Source of the DNA: Lindgomyces ingoldianus
Lineage: Eukaryota; Ascomycota; Dothideomycetes; Pleosporales; Lindgomycetaceae
NCBI RefSeq assembly: GCF_010093535.1
Contig: NW_022985162.1
Coordinates: 2,454,637-2,518,636 of the forward strand
Direction of reading: 5' to 3'
Length of the DNA stretch: 64,000 bases
Made by a program: the position numbers and the translations under genes. Below are positions 47,182 to 59,397 of this stretch, piece by piece; position 1 is the stretch's first letter, and each line of letters begins with the position of its first letter. The notes beneath the pieces are model-generated. The model was given only the letters and a program-made list of their open reading frames with translations. It did not search any database and was not told the DNA's origin.

Positions 47182-49232
47182 AATGATTTAAAGTCGTTGC
47201 CCACACAATCGACCTCAACGATCCGATCTATCTTCCACAGAACCAAAAAAATATGTTGAGAAAGCCTGGTATGCAGGGAGGGGAATTGGTGAGGGGGCAG
47301 GAATTCGGACTTATGAGGCAGGCCGGGTTTGTCAGAGATCGGGGTCAGGGAGCTTGGACCCCCCGATGACGTGCAACGCCAGGCAAGCATCCTTGCACAT
47401 TTCGGCCAATGAGAGAGGGGAGATTGGGAAAGCAACAAGCCAATGAGGCATGCGAATGGAGCCTCTTGATGGGAATGTTGACGTTTTACATAGAGGTCAT
47501 AAGGATGGGAATTGGAGGCCTGCGATACAGACATGGGATACGCTTACCGGATATGGATACATCCGTATGGTATCTTGAGATAGCCGTCGTTGGGAGTTTC
47601 GCAAGGATTCGTGAGAGCTATTGAAGCTTATTTCTGTCTAAGCTCATGGAGGGAGGAAAAACTATTGTCCCGCGTGTTTCCTTGGAAATGCAGCTGTGAG
47701 AGTGGATTTTATGGTTTGCTAAGTTGGCTTGGGAATCCGCTTGATCGATCCTCAAATGCTATCGGGGCATGGAGCCCCTCGAAAGTTAGCAGACAGAACA
47801 AGAAGGAAATTATATTATTGAAAAGTCAAGATTTCCCGTCAATACTAATCCATATGACGTTCTCCACTGAGAGGTACATGTGAGCGCGCCAAAAGCAAGG
47901 GGTTTGCAGTGGTGAAATCGGGGGAACCAAGAAAATGTACTTTGAGGGTCCTCCATACCGTATACCCTACCAATCTCACCTCAGCGTGGAAATTGTAAAG
48001 CCGAAGAGAGAGGTTCGTCAAGCACGGCAAGGATTTAAGCCTGAATTCATGAGCCGGAGAGAAACCGTCGGAAAGTGCTTTTAACTTTGTAGAAATATCA
48101 TCTAGCTGAATTACACTGACAGCTACAGAGTATTCACCTGCACATCATACTTATACATTGCTGCTTTTGAAGCTTTATTATACAATCTTCACGGGTTTGT
48201 AGAATAGCCCAGTTGCTTGAGTGGAGCGAGCGTAGGCAAGCTTAATATGAAGTCGTTGCCGCCGTCATGGAGTGTCCACTGGGGTGCGGGTTCATCCAGC
48301 TCTACTCTGGGAAAGAGCAGATGAGCAATTATCGACCCGAGACCCACCCCAGATTCTTCAAGGCACTCTCGCGACGTATTGTCGCATTCCCTCCACAGCA
48401 GCGACTCAGCCGCACGCAGTGCAACCTCAAACAGCCCAGTCTAGAGCGGAGCACCTACATACATAATGTAGAGAGACAATATTTCTAAAGGAAGCAATGA
48501 ATGTAGTACAAACGTATATAAAATCCAGTAATGCCAAGGCCCTCTAAATTGCCGAATCGCGTGTCTTTTAGCGGGGAAACCTGATCGTTTAATCTACAGT
48601 GACATATAAGCTCATGAGCTGGTTCCGCATGTGCGGGTCGTGGAACCCGCCTTCATTGCTCTAGCAAATGGAACAAGTAAGCTTGAGCCCCACTGCTGAA
48701 TTGAGGTTGCCAGAGGACATGGGCTCATCATTCGATGGGATGATTCAGCTCAGATGGGTTTGTGAGGGTCGGATATTGCAAATCGTGAAGGATATATGAG
48801 TGGGAGTGAGGGAATTTGGTACGGTGAACGCAAAAATAGAGTTGTAGATCAGCTTGTAGATCACCCGCATGCTGGATCAAGAACCATAGGGAGTAGGATC
48901 TTGATCATGGGAGATCTATTGGTTGAGGAAGGTCATATGAGACCATGAGAGGATTCGAACACGAGGAAGAAATCGAACTGATAATTTAGGACGCGTCATA
49001 CGGTCGGTCTTCTCTAGAGGGAGAGTAGTGGCTCTCGGCCGTCAGCAGTAGCAGGAGGGAGTAATTGCGAGAGGAATCGAAGGAATACCGGAGGTATGCG
49101 AGCGGTCGAGTGTAGGTATAAAAGCCGTCGCTGATCCTCTTCTTAGTATACCATCTAGCGTCAGGACTTACTGTCGGTTCGATTATTATCAGGCTTGAAA
49201 CATCCCCACGTCTCCCAGTACCACCAACAACC
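47182..49232. other. Gene-poor interval
   Basis: 2 kb with only short frames and no motifs. A TATA box for the next gene lies at the right end. Confidence 0.5.
49118..49125 (+). promoter_or_regulatory. TATA box of the small secreted protein gene
   Basis: TATAAAAG, 108 bp before the ATG at 49,233, a fitting place for a core promoter of a strongly inducible gene. Confidence 0.5.
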
Positions 49233-49681
49233 ATGAAGACCCTTGCTGCCATCATTCCTTTCCTCGGTGTCGCACTGGCTGCTACCCAGGCACAAACCCA
49301 TCTCTTCGCCTGCAAGGAGCGAATGTTCACAGGCATCTGTACAAACATCGCTGTCAATAGCAATGCGTGCTGTACGTATATAGTCCAGCCCATCTTGTTG
49401 CCCTGCGTACCATGGTACTGACTCCAGTCTTTAGACGAACTTACAACCCTTGGCGCGGATTGGGTCCGAGCAATTTCCTCAGCCAGTCCAGATCAAGGTT
49501 CCACGTGCACACTGTATAAGTAAGATGGTCTCCTCTATGGCATCAAATCTAGAGCTGAGCTGACATTCCATGTAGTGAGGAAGGATGCACCGGTACAAGG
49601 CTGAAGATTGCTGCTTGTGGTATCAATGATTTGAAGGACCTTGACTTTGACAAGACCGCTGTGTCCTTCAAGTGCAAGTAG
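49233..49681 (+). CDS. Small secreted cysteine-containing protein
   Basis: Exons 49,233-49,371, 49,435-49,519 and 49,576-49,681 give 109 residues; introns have ACTGAC-type branch points. Residues 1-20 are a signal peptide (MKTLAAIIPFLGVALAATQA). The mature part has six Cys: FACKERMFTGICTN, NACYEL, STCTLY, EEGCTG, then IAACGI; a final FKCK adds a seventh. The C..RMFTG.C and GSTC.LY..EGC.G patterns recall small beta/gamma-crystallin-like secreted proteins of fungi. Size, signal peptide and Cys content fit an effector or antimicrobial candidate, but there is no functional evidence. It stands alone in a gene-poor region. Confidence 0.75.
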
Positions 49682-52600
49682 AGACTAAGGAGAATCGTGC
49701 GGCAGAGTAAACCCCTCAAGAACAGACAAACGACCAGGTGCAGCGGAAGAGAAATTGCGGGACTGGAAGAGACATCGGAGGGAAATTCGCACTCACGAAA
49801 CTCATGCGTAATGTAAATACATAATCTCTACAAAAATATCGAAGTACACATTGCTATGTCTCACTCTAATGCCGGCGATTCGATGTAGTTTATGCATGAA
49901 CACTCTGTGCATGCAGGTAACTTTCTGTAGGGCTCCAAAGGTAACATCGGACAGTGTTGTCGCTCGACGTCAATTTAAAGTAATACCGCAATCGGAGAAA
50001 TTGATGAGCCTGAATGAGCCGACCGTGTTCAGCCCATCTGCGAATATTGGATGACAAAGCTAAGCAAAATTGTGAGAATCCATTGAGCGATGACAGCAAA
50101 GAGAAAGAGGGGTGTTGGGGCTTCAATGGATACGACCTGTGGATGACTGGCTTATTCTTCCTGTTGATATTTGTGGAGGTGCACTGACAGGGAATCCCTC
50201 CATCAACAGCTCCGGAATATCTATCAGTTTGGAGTGGGAAGCGAGAATGCACGGTGAACATCTGTTGATGTGGTTGTGGTGTGGAGCAGTCCAAACGTTT
50301 CGAAAAGTGGAAAGACATTCACTTTACCGAGATCGCACTAACTGGATTGGATATAGTCAGTTCCTCCGGGGGCCTTTCAACATGTCCACACTTTCGTAGC
50401 TACTCCGAATCTCCTCGCGCAAACTGCGATTCCGGGACAGACAACATGGAAACAAATTGGAACTAGCGTGCATCCCCTCGTCCTGCACAGTCGGAATGTG
50501 GAACATCGCGAGCCTCTCGCCAAACCTCGGGAACACGTAAAAGCTCCTCATGTACACGTGTACAGACATACACCGAGTTTCCGCGCATACTTTATCCACA
50601 CCACATTCCAGCAACTTCATGCTGTTCGATACCCCTCATTTCCCTTGTCATTGGTACAATCTCGATTCTCAGCTCTCAACCTCTTCATTTTTTGCAAGAC
50701 CGGTGGAATTTACCTTCTCGTTCGTGAATCAGAGATATATAGACCCGAAGCAGCAGTAGATGGTATTGAAAATTTATTAGTCATAGAATTAACATGATAT
50801 CTCTCCCCTTCAAAGCAACCCGTCATATATTCGTTTTCTTGTCCCGAATCTTCAAATTTACTCTCTGGACGCGCCACATGATCATATTCCCGATCCAACG
50901 AATACCGCTACCAAGATTTAGGCTGGGGAAAAGGAAACCTGCGAAGGATAAAGGAGTTGCTACTTCACCGCGCCGGAGAAAACGGAGAGCTTCGATACAC
51001 CTTGCGCAGAGCGTCGTTGTGGTATTCGTAGTGTTGGTGGTTTCAGCGAGCGTGTATATGTGGCATTACCGCGAGAAGAGGAGGAAGAGAAGAAGAAGAA
51101 GAAGGGGGGTATTGAGGGGTGGCAATGAGATGGTCGTAGTAACAGAAGATTCGGGCTGGACCCCTCGTAAAGATGAAGTTAGAGACGCTCGAAAAGAGTT
51201 GTATGACGTTAACATGTAGAAACATGGGAGAGGCATGAAGATGGAAAAGAGAACAGATATGGAGCTGGGAGCGAGTATGGTGGAGAAAAGCAGGCTCGAG
51301 CTTAGGACATGGTGTTAATATGAGAAGGGAAAAGTGATGATTGGTATAAAACGACCCGATAAGTGATTATTCGGCGTGGTATCCATACTCCCGAAGCTTT
51401 AAATGGAAAGAAAGTCAGCACCCCGTTATTCGTCTGCATCTCGTTGCGGCGAAGTCATCGTTCATTGACAGAAGTTCTTGGATGCAGCGGGTTGTGAACA
51501 ATGGCACAGCTACGGATTCGATAATCGAGAGTCTCCTTGCATCTCAGACTCGAGTAGGAGGGCATATCACATCTGCATTCTACTTCCATCTTATGCTACA
51601 AGTCAAGATTTCTGCCTGATCACCTTCTGGAATAAGTTCACTGGCCTGATCGAGGCATATAGGTGGAGACGTTGGGTAAATACTCTCTTTGTCACTACTT
51701 GCGATGCCGAAAAGTTGGGGAGAAAACTACCCGTTCGCTATTTTACTCTCCGTTTACAGGCCACTCAAACATCGCCGAGGCGGTTAGTATATCAAGGATT
51801 CATTGAGACTACGTCAAGGTTGAAGTGACTTACGAGCCTACACCGGATTCAAGGAATCCCTGCACCGACGTTCTTCGATCATAGTGTACCTCCACTACCT
51901 CATATCCTGCTGGCTGCTCTTTCATCGTTGCATTCAATGCGCTCCTAATCCATCTTCTCGGTCCTGAGATTTCCTGCGGGAAATGGTATCTTCACACATA
52001 TCACGAAGATCACCAGATTACTCTTTCTGGATGTTTCAACATTCCTGACGCTGCCATCCAGCCTCCAGCACTATAGAAACGGACCTAGCGAGAGTATACA
52101 TAAGCTGCCTTCCTAGCAGCAAAAAGAATTTAGAAGTTTGAAAGCAATGGGGGCAACAAAGATTTAGTAAGCGGCCTTCAACTTTCTTGGAGAGATTTGC
52201 ACCGAATACCGTCTGATCTTGGCCGAGGAGAATCAGGCCAAACAGCAAGAGAAAAAGAAAGGGAAAGAGTAAAGGAAAGAATACAAAACAGAGCAACAGA
52301 TAAAAGTGGAAAAGAAGAAGGAGAAGGAGAAGCAAAAAAAAAAGAATAAACTCTCCGGCGCATATGCAATGCGCGAATGTCTTGATGCATAGTGACATGA
52401 TTTGACTTGATAATTGTCCGTACGTAGCAACAGCGTTACAGTCTAGATAGTTATCGCGCACAAGAAGGATCATGTAGCTATGCCACATGATGCTCGTGCG
52501 CGAACCTCCGTGCGCGAACATCTAGATATTCCCCTTTTCCTGCGTACGGAGAAAAGACAGAGCAATATAGAACCAGAAACATGTTGCCCCCACCCTACCT

Positions 52601-53918
52601 ACTTCGTACGCTGTGCACACCGTACACTACTCTTACTCTTGCTACTTAAGTGCTCATACCATAAGCAGCTAGCTGAAAGAGCCCATTCAACAATAATAGT
52701 ATATATTAACTGTAGCTGTTGGGTGGAGACTCTCTTTGCGATCCTAGGATGTTGCAGAGAATATTGTTCAGTCGCCATCTTATCTCAGCTTTCCAAACGG
52801 CTCGGGTATGGCCCCAATAGTCATCCGCCAGGTCCCCTCTCTTTAGCGTATTGTGCATGGCGTTTTATGCAGCCTGTATAGCCTCGCGTGTTCCAATCCT
52901 TTATTATTTTGTTCGAAAAAGTAGTTTAGAACCATGCTTCTTTCATCACCCAAGGGTCTCCATTTGTCGGAACGGAGCCTGCCCTTGCTGCAAGGCTGCC
53001 TGGTTGGCGTATGTATTTAACAAAAACAGTTCGACGGCAATTCTCATACCTAGGCCGTTTCGATTTCTATACCAGTCTTTGGTTTGGATTGGTCCGCAGC
53101 CAGTGCCATCCATATGTTTCTACCAGCCTCTTAATATTGTGGTGGAGCAAACTCCTCTCGAATCTTATATGCTTTTATTGGTTTTAAGAAGGCAGCCTTG
53201 CCGCTCCTACTATTTTATTTAGAACTCGCTAAACAAAGTCGGCGCATTTGTCATCCCTCCTTTCCATCCCAGATATCTTTTGGGGGCACCCTTCTTCTTG
53301 GTACATCAATGTAAATATATCAATAAAAATGGCTTTAACGATTTGTTAAGGCAGTTAAAGTGGCTTCTGAGCCAACCGGCAGGGCTCAGTGAACTGGGCG
53401 CAGCTTGCGAATACAAACGTGTCAGCTTTAGTATCCATATTTACACGTAAAGCAGCAGTAGATATTGATGGCGAAATGTCGACTGTCCGTCTAGATTTGC
53501 GAGGCCGTTTTCTTTATCTCGTGAGGAATAAACTTAAATTGGCAATACTTCACTGATGGGAATGTGCCTTGAAATGCGGAGACAGATCCTCGGCCTATGG
53601 CGGTATGCCCTAATGGCTTTGGAAAGGCCCGATTCGAAAGGCCTTTTAGAAATAAAACACGCTTCTTTGTCCTTCTGTAGATTTTAATTTGCAAGACTTA
53701 ACTTTTTCTCCTGAGTTTTGGCTAATATTGTAAAGAGAGAAAGTGACGCAGAACACTGGAGCCAGAGGTGCTTATGTACTTACTAGGTATGGCCTATGTC
53801 TTTATAGCAGCGTGAGAAAGCGTGCCACCTGGAGAAATGTCGCAAAAAGATCTTGGAATATACAAATTTGTCAATTACTACCGCGCTACTAGCGGCAATA
53901 CCTCGAGACAAACCCCGC
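49682..53918. other. Gene-poor, low-complexity interval
   Basis: 4.2 kb with no recognised gene family. It includes purine-rich tracts near 51,075-51,110 and 52,250-52,345 that generate spurious open frames, and AT-rich DNA from 52,600 to 53,800. One frame (50,794-51,219) is listed separately as doubtful. Confidence 0.5.
50794..51219 (+). CDS. Doubtful ORF: basic single-helix membrane protein
   Basis: 141 codons. It has a basic N-terminal half, one strong hydrophobic helix (SVVVVFVVLVVSASVYMW) and then a Lys/Arg-rich run encoded by a purine tract. No known motif. Helix plus flanking positive charges could be a real small membrane protein, but the composition follows a low-complexity tract and no splice partner is seen. 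Confidence 0.3.
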   Translation: MISLPFKATRHIFVFLSRIFKFTLWTRHMIIFPIQRIPLPRFRLGKRKPAKDKGVATSPRRRKRRASIHLAQSVVVVFVVLVVSASVYMWHYREKRRKRRRRRRGVLRGGNEMVVVTEDSGWTPRKDEVRDARKELYDVNM

Positions 53919-54879
53919 TCATGCCCCATCATTGGCATCGTAGGCTGATTCCTGCTCTTCATCGTTCTGTTCGTCCTTCCCATCGTCGTTATATTCCTCC
54001 TTCTTGTTCTGTTCATCATTTCTCGCCTCTGCTGTTTCCATTGTCTCCTCCCCTACCTCAATCGCCTTCTCCGTCTCCATCTCCATCCTATCCCTCTCCA
54101 AAGCCCTCAGATGCTCCTCCCAATCCGACCACCTAACCAGCGCATTCCCAGCCCCAGCTCCAACCCAACCCCCCTCTTCCCCTCCCCCTCCACCCCCCCA
54201 CCTCCTTCTCAACCACTCTTGAAATGGCTCCAACAGCACCGCCAACACCCCTACAACCGCCATTACACACTCTTCCTCCCCCTCCCCCTCATCCCCGCCC
54301 CTTTTTTGGCTACAAATCTCAAACTCCTCACTCCCACACTTAACCCCAAGATACTTCTCATCCCTTTCCCCACACCTCCCCACTTTATGTATTCCCAGAC
54401 TCATCCAGTTCGAATGCGTGATTACGCATCTGCCGTTAACGATGCAGGATCCATTGAAAGGAGGTGAAGGACGGTGGCGCGGAGTGGTGGATCGCAAGGA
54501 CTTGATCCAGGAGGAGTGGAAGTGAACGTGGAAGATGCGGACGTGAGTGTTGTGGAAGGAAGCGGGGTGTTGCAGGAGGACTGTGAGCTTTGAAGGGTTA
54601 GTGAGATGGGCTGCGAAGGGTATATGGGGGTAGGGCGGGAATTCGTGAAGAGCACAAGTATTAAATAACCCATACTTCATGATGTTCTTCCTCTGGTGCG
54701 AGCGAGAAAAGATGTCGGGCGAGGTTGTACATGACGGTCAATTGCTCCATGGGATCGCTAGTAAGGTCATCTTTATCATCGAAGACGACAATCCTAGGGA
54801 CTTTCAGTCCTGGGTATTGCGGGTTGTAGATGACGAAGCCAGGTTGAAGGAGGGGATGCAGCTGACAGACGTGGTGCAA
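53919..54879 (-). CDS. Unassigned gene with a frame break
   Basis: Two overlapping minus-strand frames look coding. The first (about 54,879-54,661) reads LQPGFVIYNPQYPGLKVPRIVVFDD and HLFSLAPEEEHHE. The second (54,680-53,919, 253 codons) reads LHEFPPYPHIPFAAHL, LTVLLQHPASFHNTHVRIFH, HSSWIKSLRS, FNGSCIVNGRCVITHSNWMSLGI, and ends in a Gly/Glu-rich then acidic tail. They are one base out of register near 54,670. Either a one-base frameshift splits one gene, or an intron of about 90 nt (GTATGG donor, CTAAC branch, AAG acceptor) joins them and removes the overlap. No family recognised. The true start is not found. Confidence 0.45.
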
Positions 54880-55039
54880 GGACCTAGGCGAATATTAGCA
54901 TCTACATTCTCGAAGACGTTTTGTTGGGATCGTAGTGGTGACGGATCTAGGTGAATAGAAGAGGCGGGGAGACAAGGAGAAGGGGAGAAGGGGGATTGGA
55001 CGGAAAGGAAACAAGCTGGAAGGAATAGAAATCCACAAC

Positions 55040-56166
55040 CTACTCAGTCTTGCACACAAGACCTTCCTCCTCTAACTCCCTAACTGCAACACCTGCTAGC
55101 ACCGCCAAAATCCTCAACAACGAACCCCTCAACCTAGAATAAGCAAAATTTGTCCACGCGTCTCTAAAGTCCTCAAAACAAGTATAATCCACATCCTTCG
55201 TCTTCTTCAACCTCTGGAGCTTCCTCATCGCGCCCTTATATCTCTTCCAAATACCTTTCTGGAACACTGCATATAAGTTATTGAGCAGGAAGTCGTTTTG
55301 AATGGATCTTTGGCATCGGGATAGATGGAGGCCGAAGTATGTGCATTGCGCCTGAGTGAGACCATTTGGAGCATCGAGGAAGAAGGGAGGGCGTGCGGAG
55401 TTGGGGATCCGCTTCCAGACTTTTTGGTATCTTAGGGAGAGAACTCCTATGGTTATCAAGCGGAAGAGGCCTTGGTTGGTGTAGATGGTATAGGGGTTGG
55501 GGATTGGGGATCTGAGACGATGGAGAGCGTCTATGAGGGGCTCGTACTTGGGTGAAGGTTGGATTTGGGATAGGTGTGTACCTGGATGAGGAGATGAGTC
55601 AGTTGTTGGAGATTATCAGGGGTTTTGTTGAATTGGGGGAGAAGAGCTGACTTACAGAAGAGGTTCATACTTATCTTGATTTCTTCTTCGTGCTGTTTGG
55701 CTCGTTGTTCGAGTTCCACCATCATGTATTTCCACTGATCAATGCGTTGCATACGCACGGTAGATTCCTTAAGCGTTTGCGACTGTGTTGTTGAAACTAC
55801 GGTTTGAGGACACTCTTGGATGACCTGGAGTCCGCCAGGACGCCGGTTATCGTCTCGCTGTGGTGCTGTAGGGAGGCTTATTGGGAGAGGTTGCAGCACT
55901 ATTGATTCTCGTTGGAGTACACCATCATGCACACCCGTAGGTGTGTAAACCCGGATGTGTTCAAATTGAATAGGTGACAGAGTAGTTGCAACACGTACAG
56001 CTCGAGTGCTAGTGATGCTTACCACTGGGGTGCTACTCTCGTCCGTGGCACCATAAGTCTTAGGGGTAGGATGTTGAATTCCGTTGTGAGCAGGCTGTTC
56101 AGATAAAGGCGGATTAGTTACATGTCTGGAGGAATCAGAGCCTTTCGTTGGTAGTAAGAGACCCAT
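55040..56166 (-). CDS. Unassigned two-exon protein
   Basis: Minus-strand exons 56,166-55,656 and 55,581-55,040, with a GTAAGT donor and 74-nt intron, give 350 residues. The N-terminal half is Ser/Thr/Pro-rich and probably disordered, ending in a helical segment (RIDQWKYMMVELEQRAKQHEEEI). The C-terminal half is helical and basic: PKYEPLIDALHRLRS, YTIYTNQGLFRLITIGVLSLRYQKVWKRIP, FFLDAPNGLTQAQCTYFGLHLSRC, YAVFQKGIWKRYKGAM and a hydrophobic LLRILAVLAGVAVRELEEEGL end. I recognise no family or catalytic motif. It sits about 160 bp from the broken gene at 53,919-54,879 on the same strand and the two could be related. Confidence 0.6.
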
Positions 56167-56946
56167 GAAGAGATGATGTGGCGCTATTAAGAGTAGTGGG
56201 TAGGGAGGTTGAGTGGGATGTTTCGCGGGCTAGGAGAACAAACGAGTGCTTGAAAGATGCTGTGATGGAGTTCAGTGATGACGGTAAAAGAACGAGTTAG
56301 GTTGTCCTGAATAGTGTTCTTAATCGAGGGGAATTAACAGAAAGCGTGTGTCTGTGGGCGTGCGAAACGGTAAGCTAAAAAATCATTCCCAATACACATA
56401 TCCGGTGCTTAGATTTGTGAAAGTTAGCTTTGACATATAGTTGAGCATCTCTTTCTAATCTTACCTACTAAGCTGCCGCTTTATTGGCCCATAAATCACA
56501 AAAAGATGAATTCAGGGATTACTTGACGTGAAACTACATCGCTTCCGTGCTTGTTGATATGGATACCCAAGGTTGATGACCCGGGGAAGCGTGAAGTAGG
56601 ACACGTGTTGGAAAGAACTTTGGGAACTAAAATCATTGCCGTCGCTGAGAACTTTCTCCTCACACATATTGAGAATCCAGATAACGGAGATTCTAGAATA
56701 CCACTTAGAAGCAACAGACAAAGAAACAAGTGACTGCGGGAATCCTGGGTCAAATGGTGTAGTGTCAACTATTACCGTTGACTGCATAGTATTCCTAGTC
56801 CAAAGCTTCTGCCAGTCTCATGTATATTTATGTGCAAAACTCTCATCCAAAATTCAAAACGCCTGGTAATGCTACATAAATGCAAAAGAGCCCGTGGCCC
56901 CACCCAATATGTGCGCGCACAATACAGAAGTGATTATATGCTAAGT
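56167..56946. other. Intergenic, no gene seen
   Basis: Promoter side of the unassigned gene and 3' end of the transporter gene. Confidence 0.5.
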
Positions 56947-58874
56947 CTACTCTAAATCCTCAGGCCTTTTGATCGGAGATGCTCGCGAAGGACTGTCTAC
57001 TGCTGGCCTTTCTGCAGACAACCCGGGGACCAGAGTCAGACTGTTTCTGATGAGGCTTCTTGTAGTTGAGCCCGTTGCGTTGACGTGGTCAGGATCCGTA
57101 GTCAGGACTGGAGTGTATTCTTCCTGCGCTGAAATGTGCACCTCCATCCGTGCATCATCCCGCATCTTCTTGATCTTCATATAATTATAGGCAGCGATGC
57201 TGCAGATAGTAACCACAAGACCAGTCAGATTGATGGGCGTGAGGGGGTCGTTGAAGACGAGATTCGCGGTTGTAATCGTTACCACCTCTTTGAAAATGCC
57301 GCAGATACTTAGCGTGACAACGCTAGTTCGCTTCAGCAGAGCGAATTCCGACGAAGTCATGAGGAACGCCAAGCAACCCGGGAAAAGCAGAATGCCAATT
57401 CCCAATAGGGTGCCTTTGCTTTCAAAAAGGGTCGATAGTCCTTTAGCAAGAGCAGAGAATCCTTCCACCGGGACAGCTAAAACGAATAAGGAGAGGAACA
57501 TGACCGGCGCCAGGAAAAATATAGACGAGAATGGATTCGCCGTAGCAGGGTTGCGGAGGAGGAGGATTTGTGTTAAAGACCATCGAAATCCAGAGGAGCA
57601 GGCTGAAGCCATGACCAGAATAAATCCAAGAGCATGAAAAGCAGCCTCGCCGGCCACCATCATTACCACGCCAATGGTCATTACGCAGATGATAAAAACA
57701 AGTCTCCAAGATGGCTGTTCAAGGCGGAAAAGAAAGGCGAAGAGTAGGACAAACCCTAACGCGGATGATTTACACATAGCTATCATGCGTGTCAACTATG
57801 GTCCGGGGCCTGCTGCATTTTTCAGACTTACTAAAAAAGGTCAAGGAGATGAACTTCAAGCTGGTGTTGCCCAGCCCTATATCCATACCGGTGGCAACTC
57901 CACAGGGACCAATGCGGCTCAAGTAAAACCACCGTGTCATAAGAGGCTTCTTAGAATCTATTGGCTCCGGTGGGGGGGCACCTGGGACATGGGGATTGAG
58001 GGAATCGTGTCGAGGTCGGAACGAGGGTATCAAGAATAGCACCAGGGAAGCGAGCGAGAACTGGACAATCATATGCAGGCAGGTCGTAAATAGCGGGAAG
58101 GGGAAGATGTTCTTTGTTTCCCCATCCTCCTTCTCCTCTTTGAACATCCATTTGTTGTAGACTGATATTGAGATGGAAAATAGGTACCTGTGAAATGTCA
58201 GCACACACAGGCGACTTTTCACTGACGGGGCGCACTCGCCATAGCGAAATCAAAAGGGCATTTATGAGCATGGAGCGGATTAAGCTCTGGTTTGCCAGCT
58301 TCTCCTCGTCTTTGGTAAACCGGACGTCCTCCGCCACACGCTGGTCCAACCGGGTGTTCCTCCTCTTTCTCCGCCGCCGCTGCCGTCGGTCTCGCCCAGT
58401 GAGGCCTGTCTCCTCGTCGTCTTCTAGGCCGTCTTCAGACCGCATGTCGTCGAGCTCGAGATCAGTGCTCTCAGTCTTCACCGACGAATCCGAGTGCTCG
58501 TTGTCCGACTCCGACTTGTCCTCGTCTGCCTCGAGAATGTGCTCGGAGCGCGCTCTCCTGTGTTTCTTCGAGTCCTTCTTCTTTGGGAGTCCCGGGACGC
58601 CGGCGAGGGAAGAGCTGCGTCGACGGGCGTGGTTTGTTGGGGGGTGCCCATCCATGCTAAGAGTTGGTGGGTGGATCAACTTAGCGATGTGTGCGCGAGA
58701 GTCGCGCAGATGCAGGAAGTCGCCGCTGCCAATGTCGGAGCCAGATGACGAAGATGGAGGGTTAGAGAAGGTTGCAAGGGGGAATTCATCGGCTGGGTGC
58801 AGTGTATCGGGGTGAGCTGGGGTTTTGTGCGTTTGGTCCTGGAGCCAGCGAGCGACTACTGAGTTGGAGGCCAT
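56947..58874 (-). CDS. SLC35C2-like nucleotide-sugar/TPT transporter with long N-terminal extension
   Basis: Minus-strand exons 58,874-58,240, 58,187-57,832 and 57,779-56,947 give 607 residues. The first intron (52 nt) is best read as GC-AG, since only this keeps the ISLW-YLFSISISVYNKWMF family sequence. About 205 N-terminal residues are hydrophilic with acidic Ser-rich and very basic (RRQRRRRKRR) blocks, probably cytosolic. Ten membrane helices follow, with GVATGMDIGLGNTSLKFISLTF, TMCKSSALGFVLLFAFLFRLE, SSGFRWSLTQILL and KRTSVVTLSICGIFKEVVTI. These are marks of the SLC35C2/TPT group, probably Golgi. The C-terminal 75 residues are polar. Substrate unknown. Confidence 0.87.
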
Positions 58875-59397
58875 GGCGGTCCGCGGTGGATGCCCAGATG
58901 ACGGGGGTTAGCGCCTTGGCCGTCGGATCAGATGGCTGCACTGCAATAGGCCGTCATCAGGGGTCGAGCAAGCTCGCAGTGTGATCAGTCGGGGAGTGCC
59001 TCATCTAGCGTTCGCATAGGGAAAGACGCGTCCGACGCGAAGTTTGGGAGTTGCAGATGTTCCCGGATGTGCTTCTCACCGGCCTGCAGGCTGTGACAGC
59101 TAGCAAGAATGTGGGTGTGCGAGGGGTTTGGCCCAGGTCCGCCCTGAAACATCGCCAATCTCAGTAAGCCACTTAACACTCTCACTCTCACTCTCATTCT
59201 CTCTGCCAATGTGCAAGAGATATTATTCACCTCTGGAATGCCCCAAAATTCTCCATTGATGCGAACGAACGCCTGCAGCATTGAAGACGTGCTTGATGGG
59301 GTAGTCTATTACATCCAAAATACCGACATCAAAACTCCTTTCCATGCAATGCTCACGAAGACGTATACGGAAAACTGCACAATTCCCAAAGCCGAGG
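58875..59397. other. Intergenic, no gene seen
   Basis: Transporter promoter and HymA 3' end. Contains a short CTCACT-type repeat near 59,177-59,203. Confidence 0.5.

Noticed and set aside
48940..48975. GTTCGAATCC-like T-loop on the minus strand suggesting a tRNA
   Set aside because: The flanking bases do not form a T stem, and no D-arm or anticodon arm fits upstream.
51478..51828. 116-codon plus-strand frame
   Set aside because: No signal peptide, domain or conserved-looking segment, and no intron signals in phase.
52036..52521. Minus-strand frame with a long Leu/Phe run that looks like a membrane protein
   Set aside because: The run is the translation of a purine-rich low-complexity tract read on the other strand; no motif and no splice partner.
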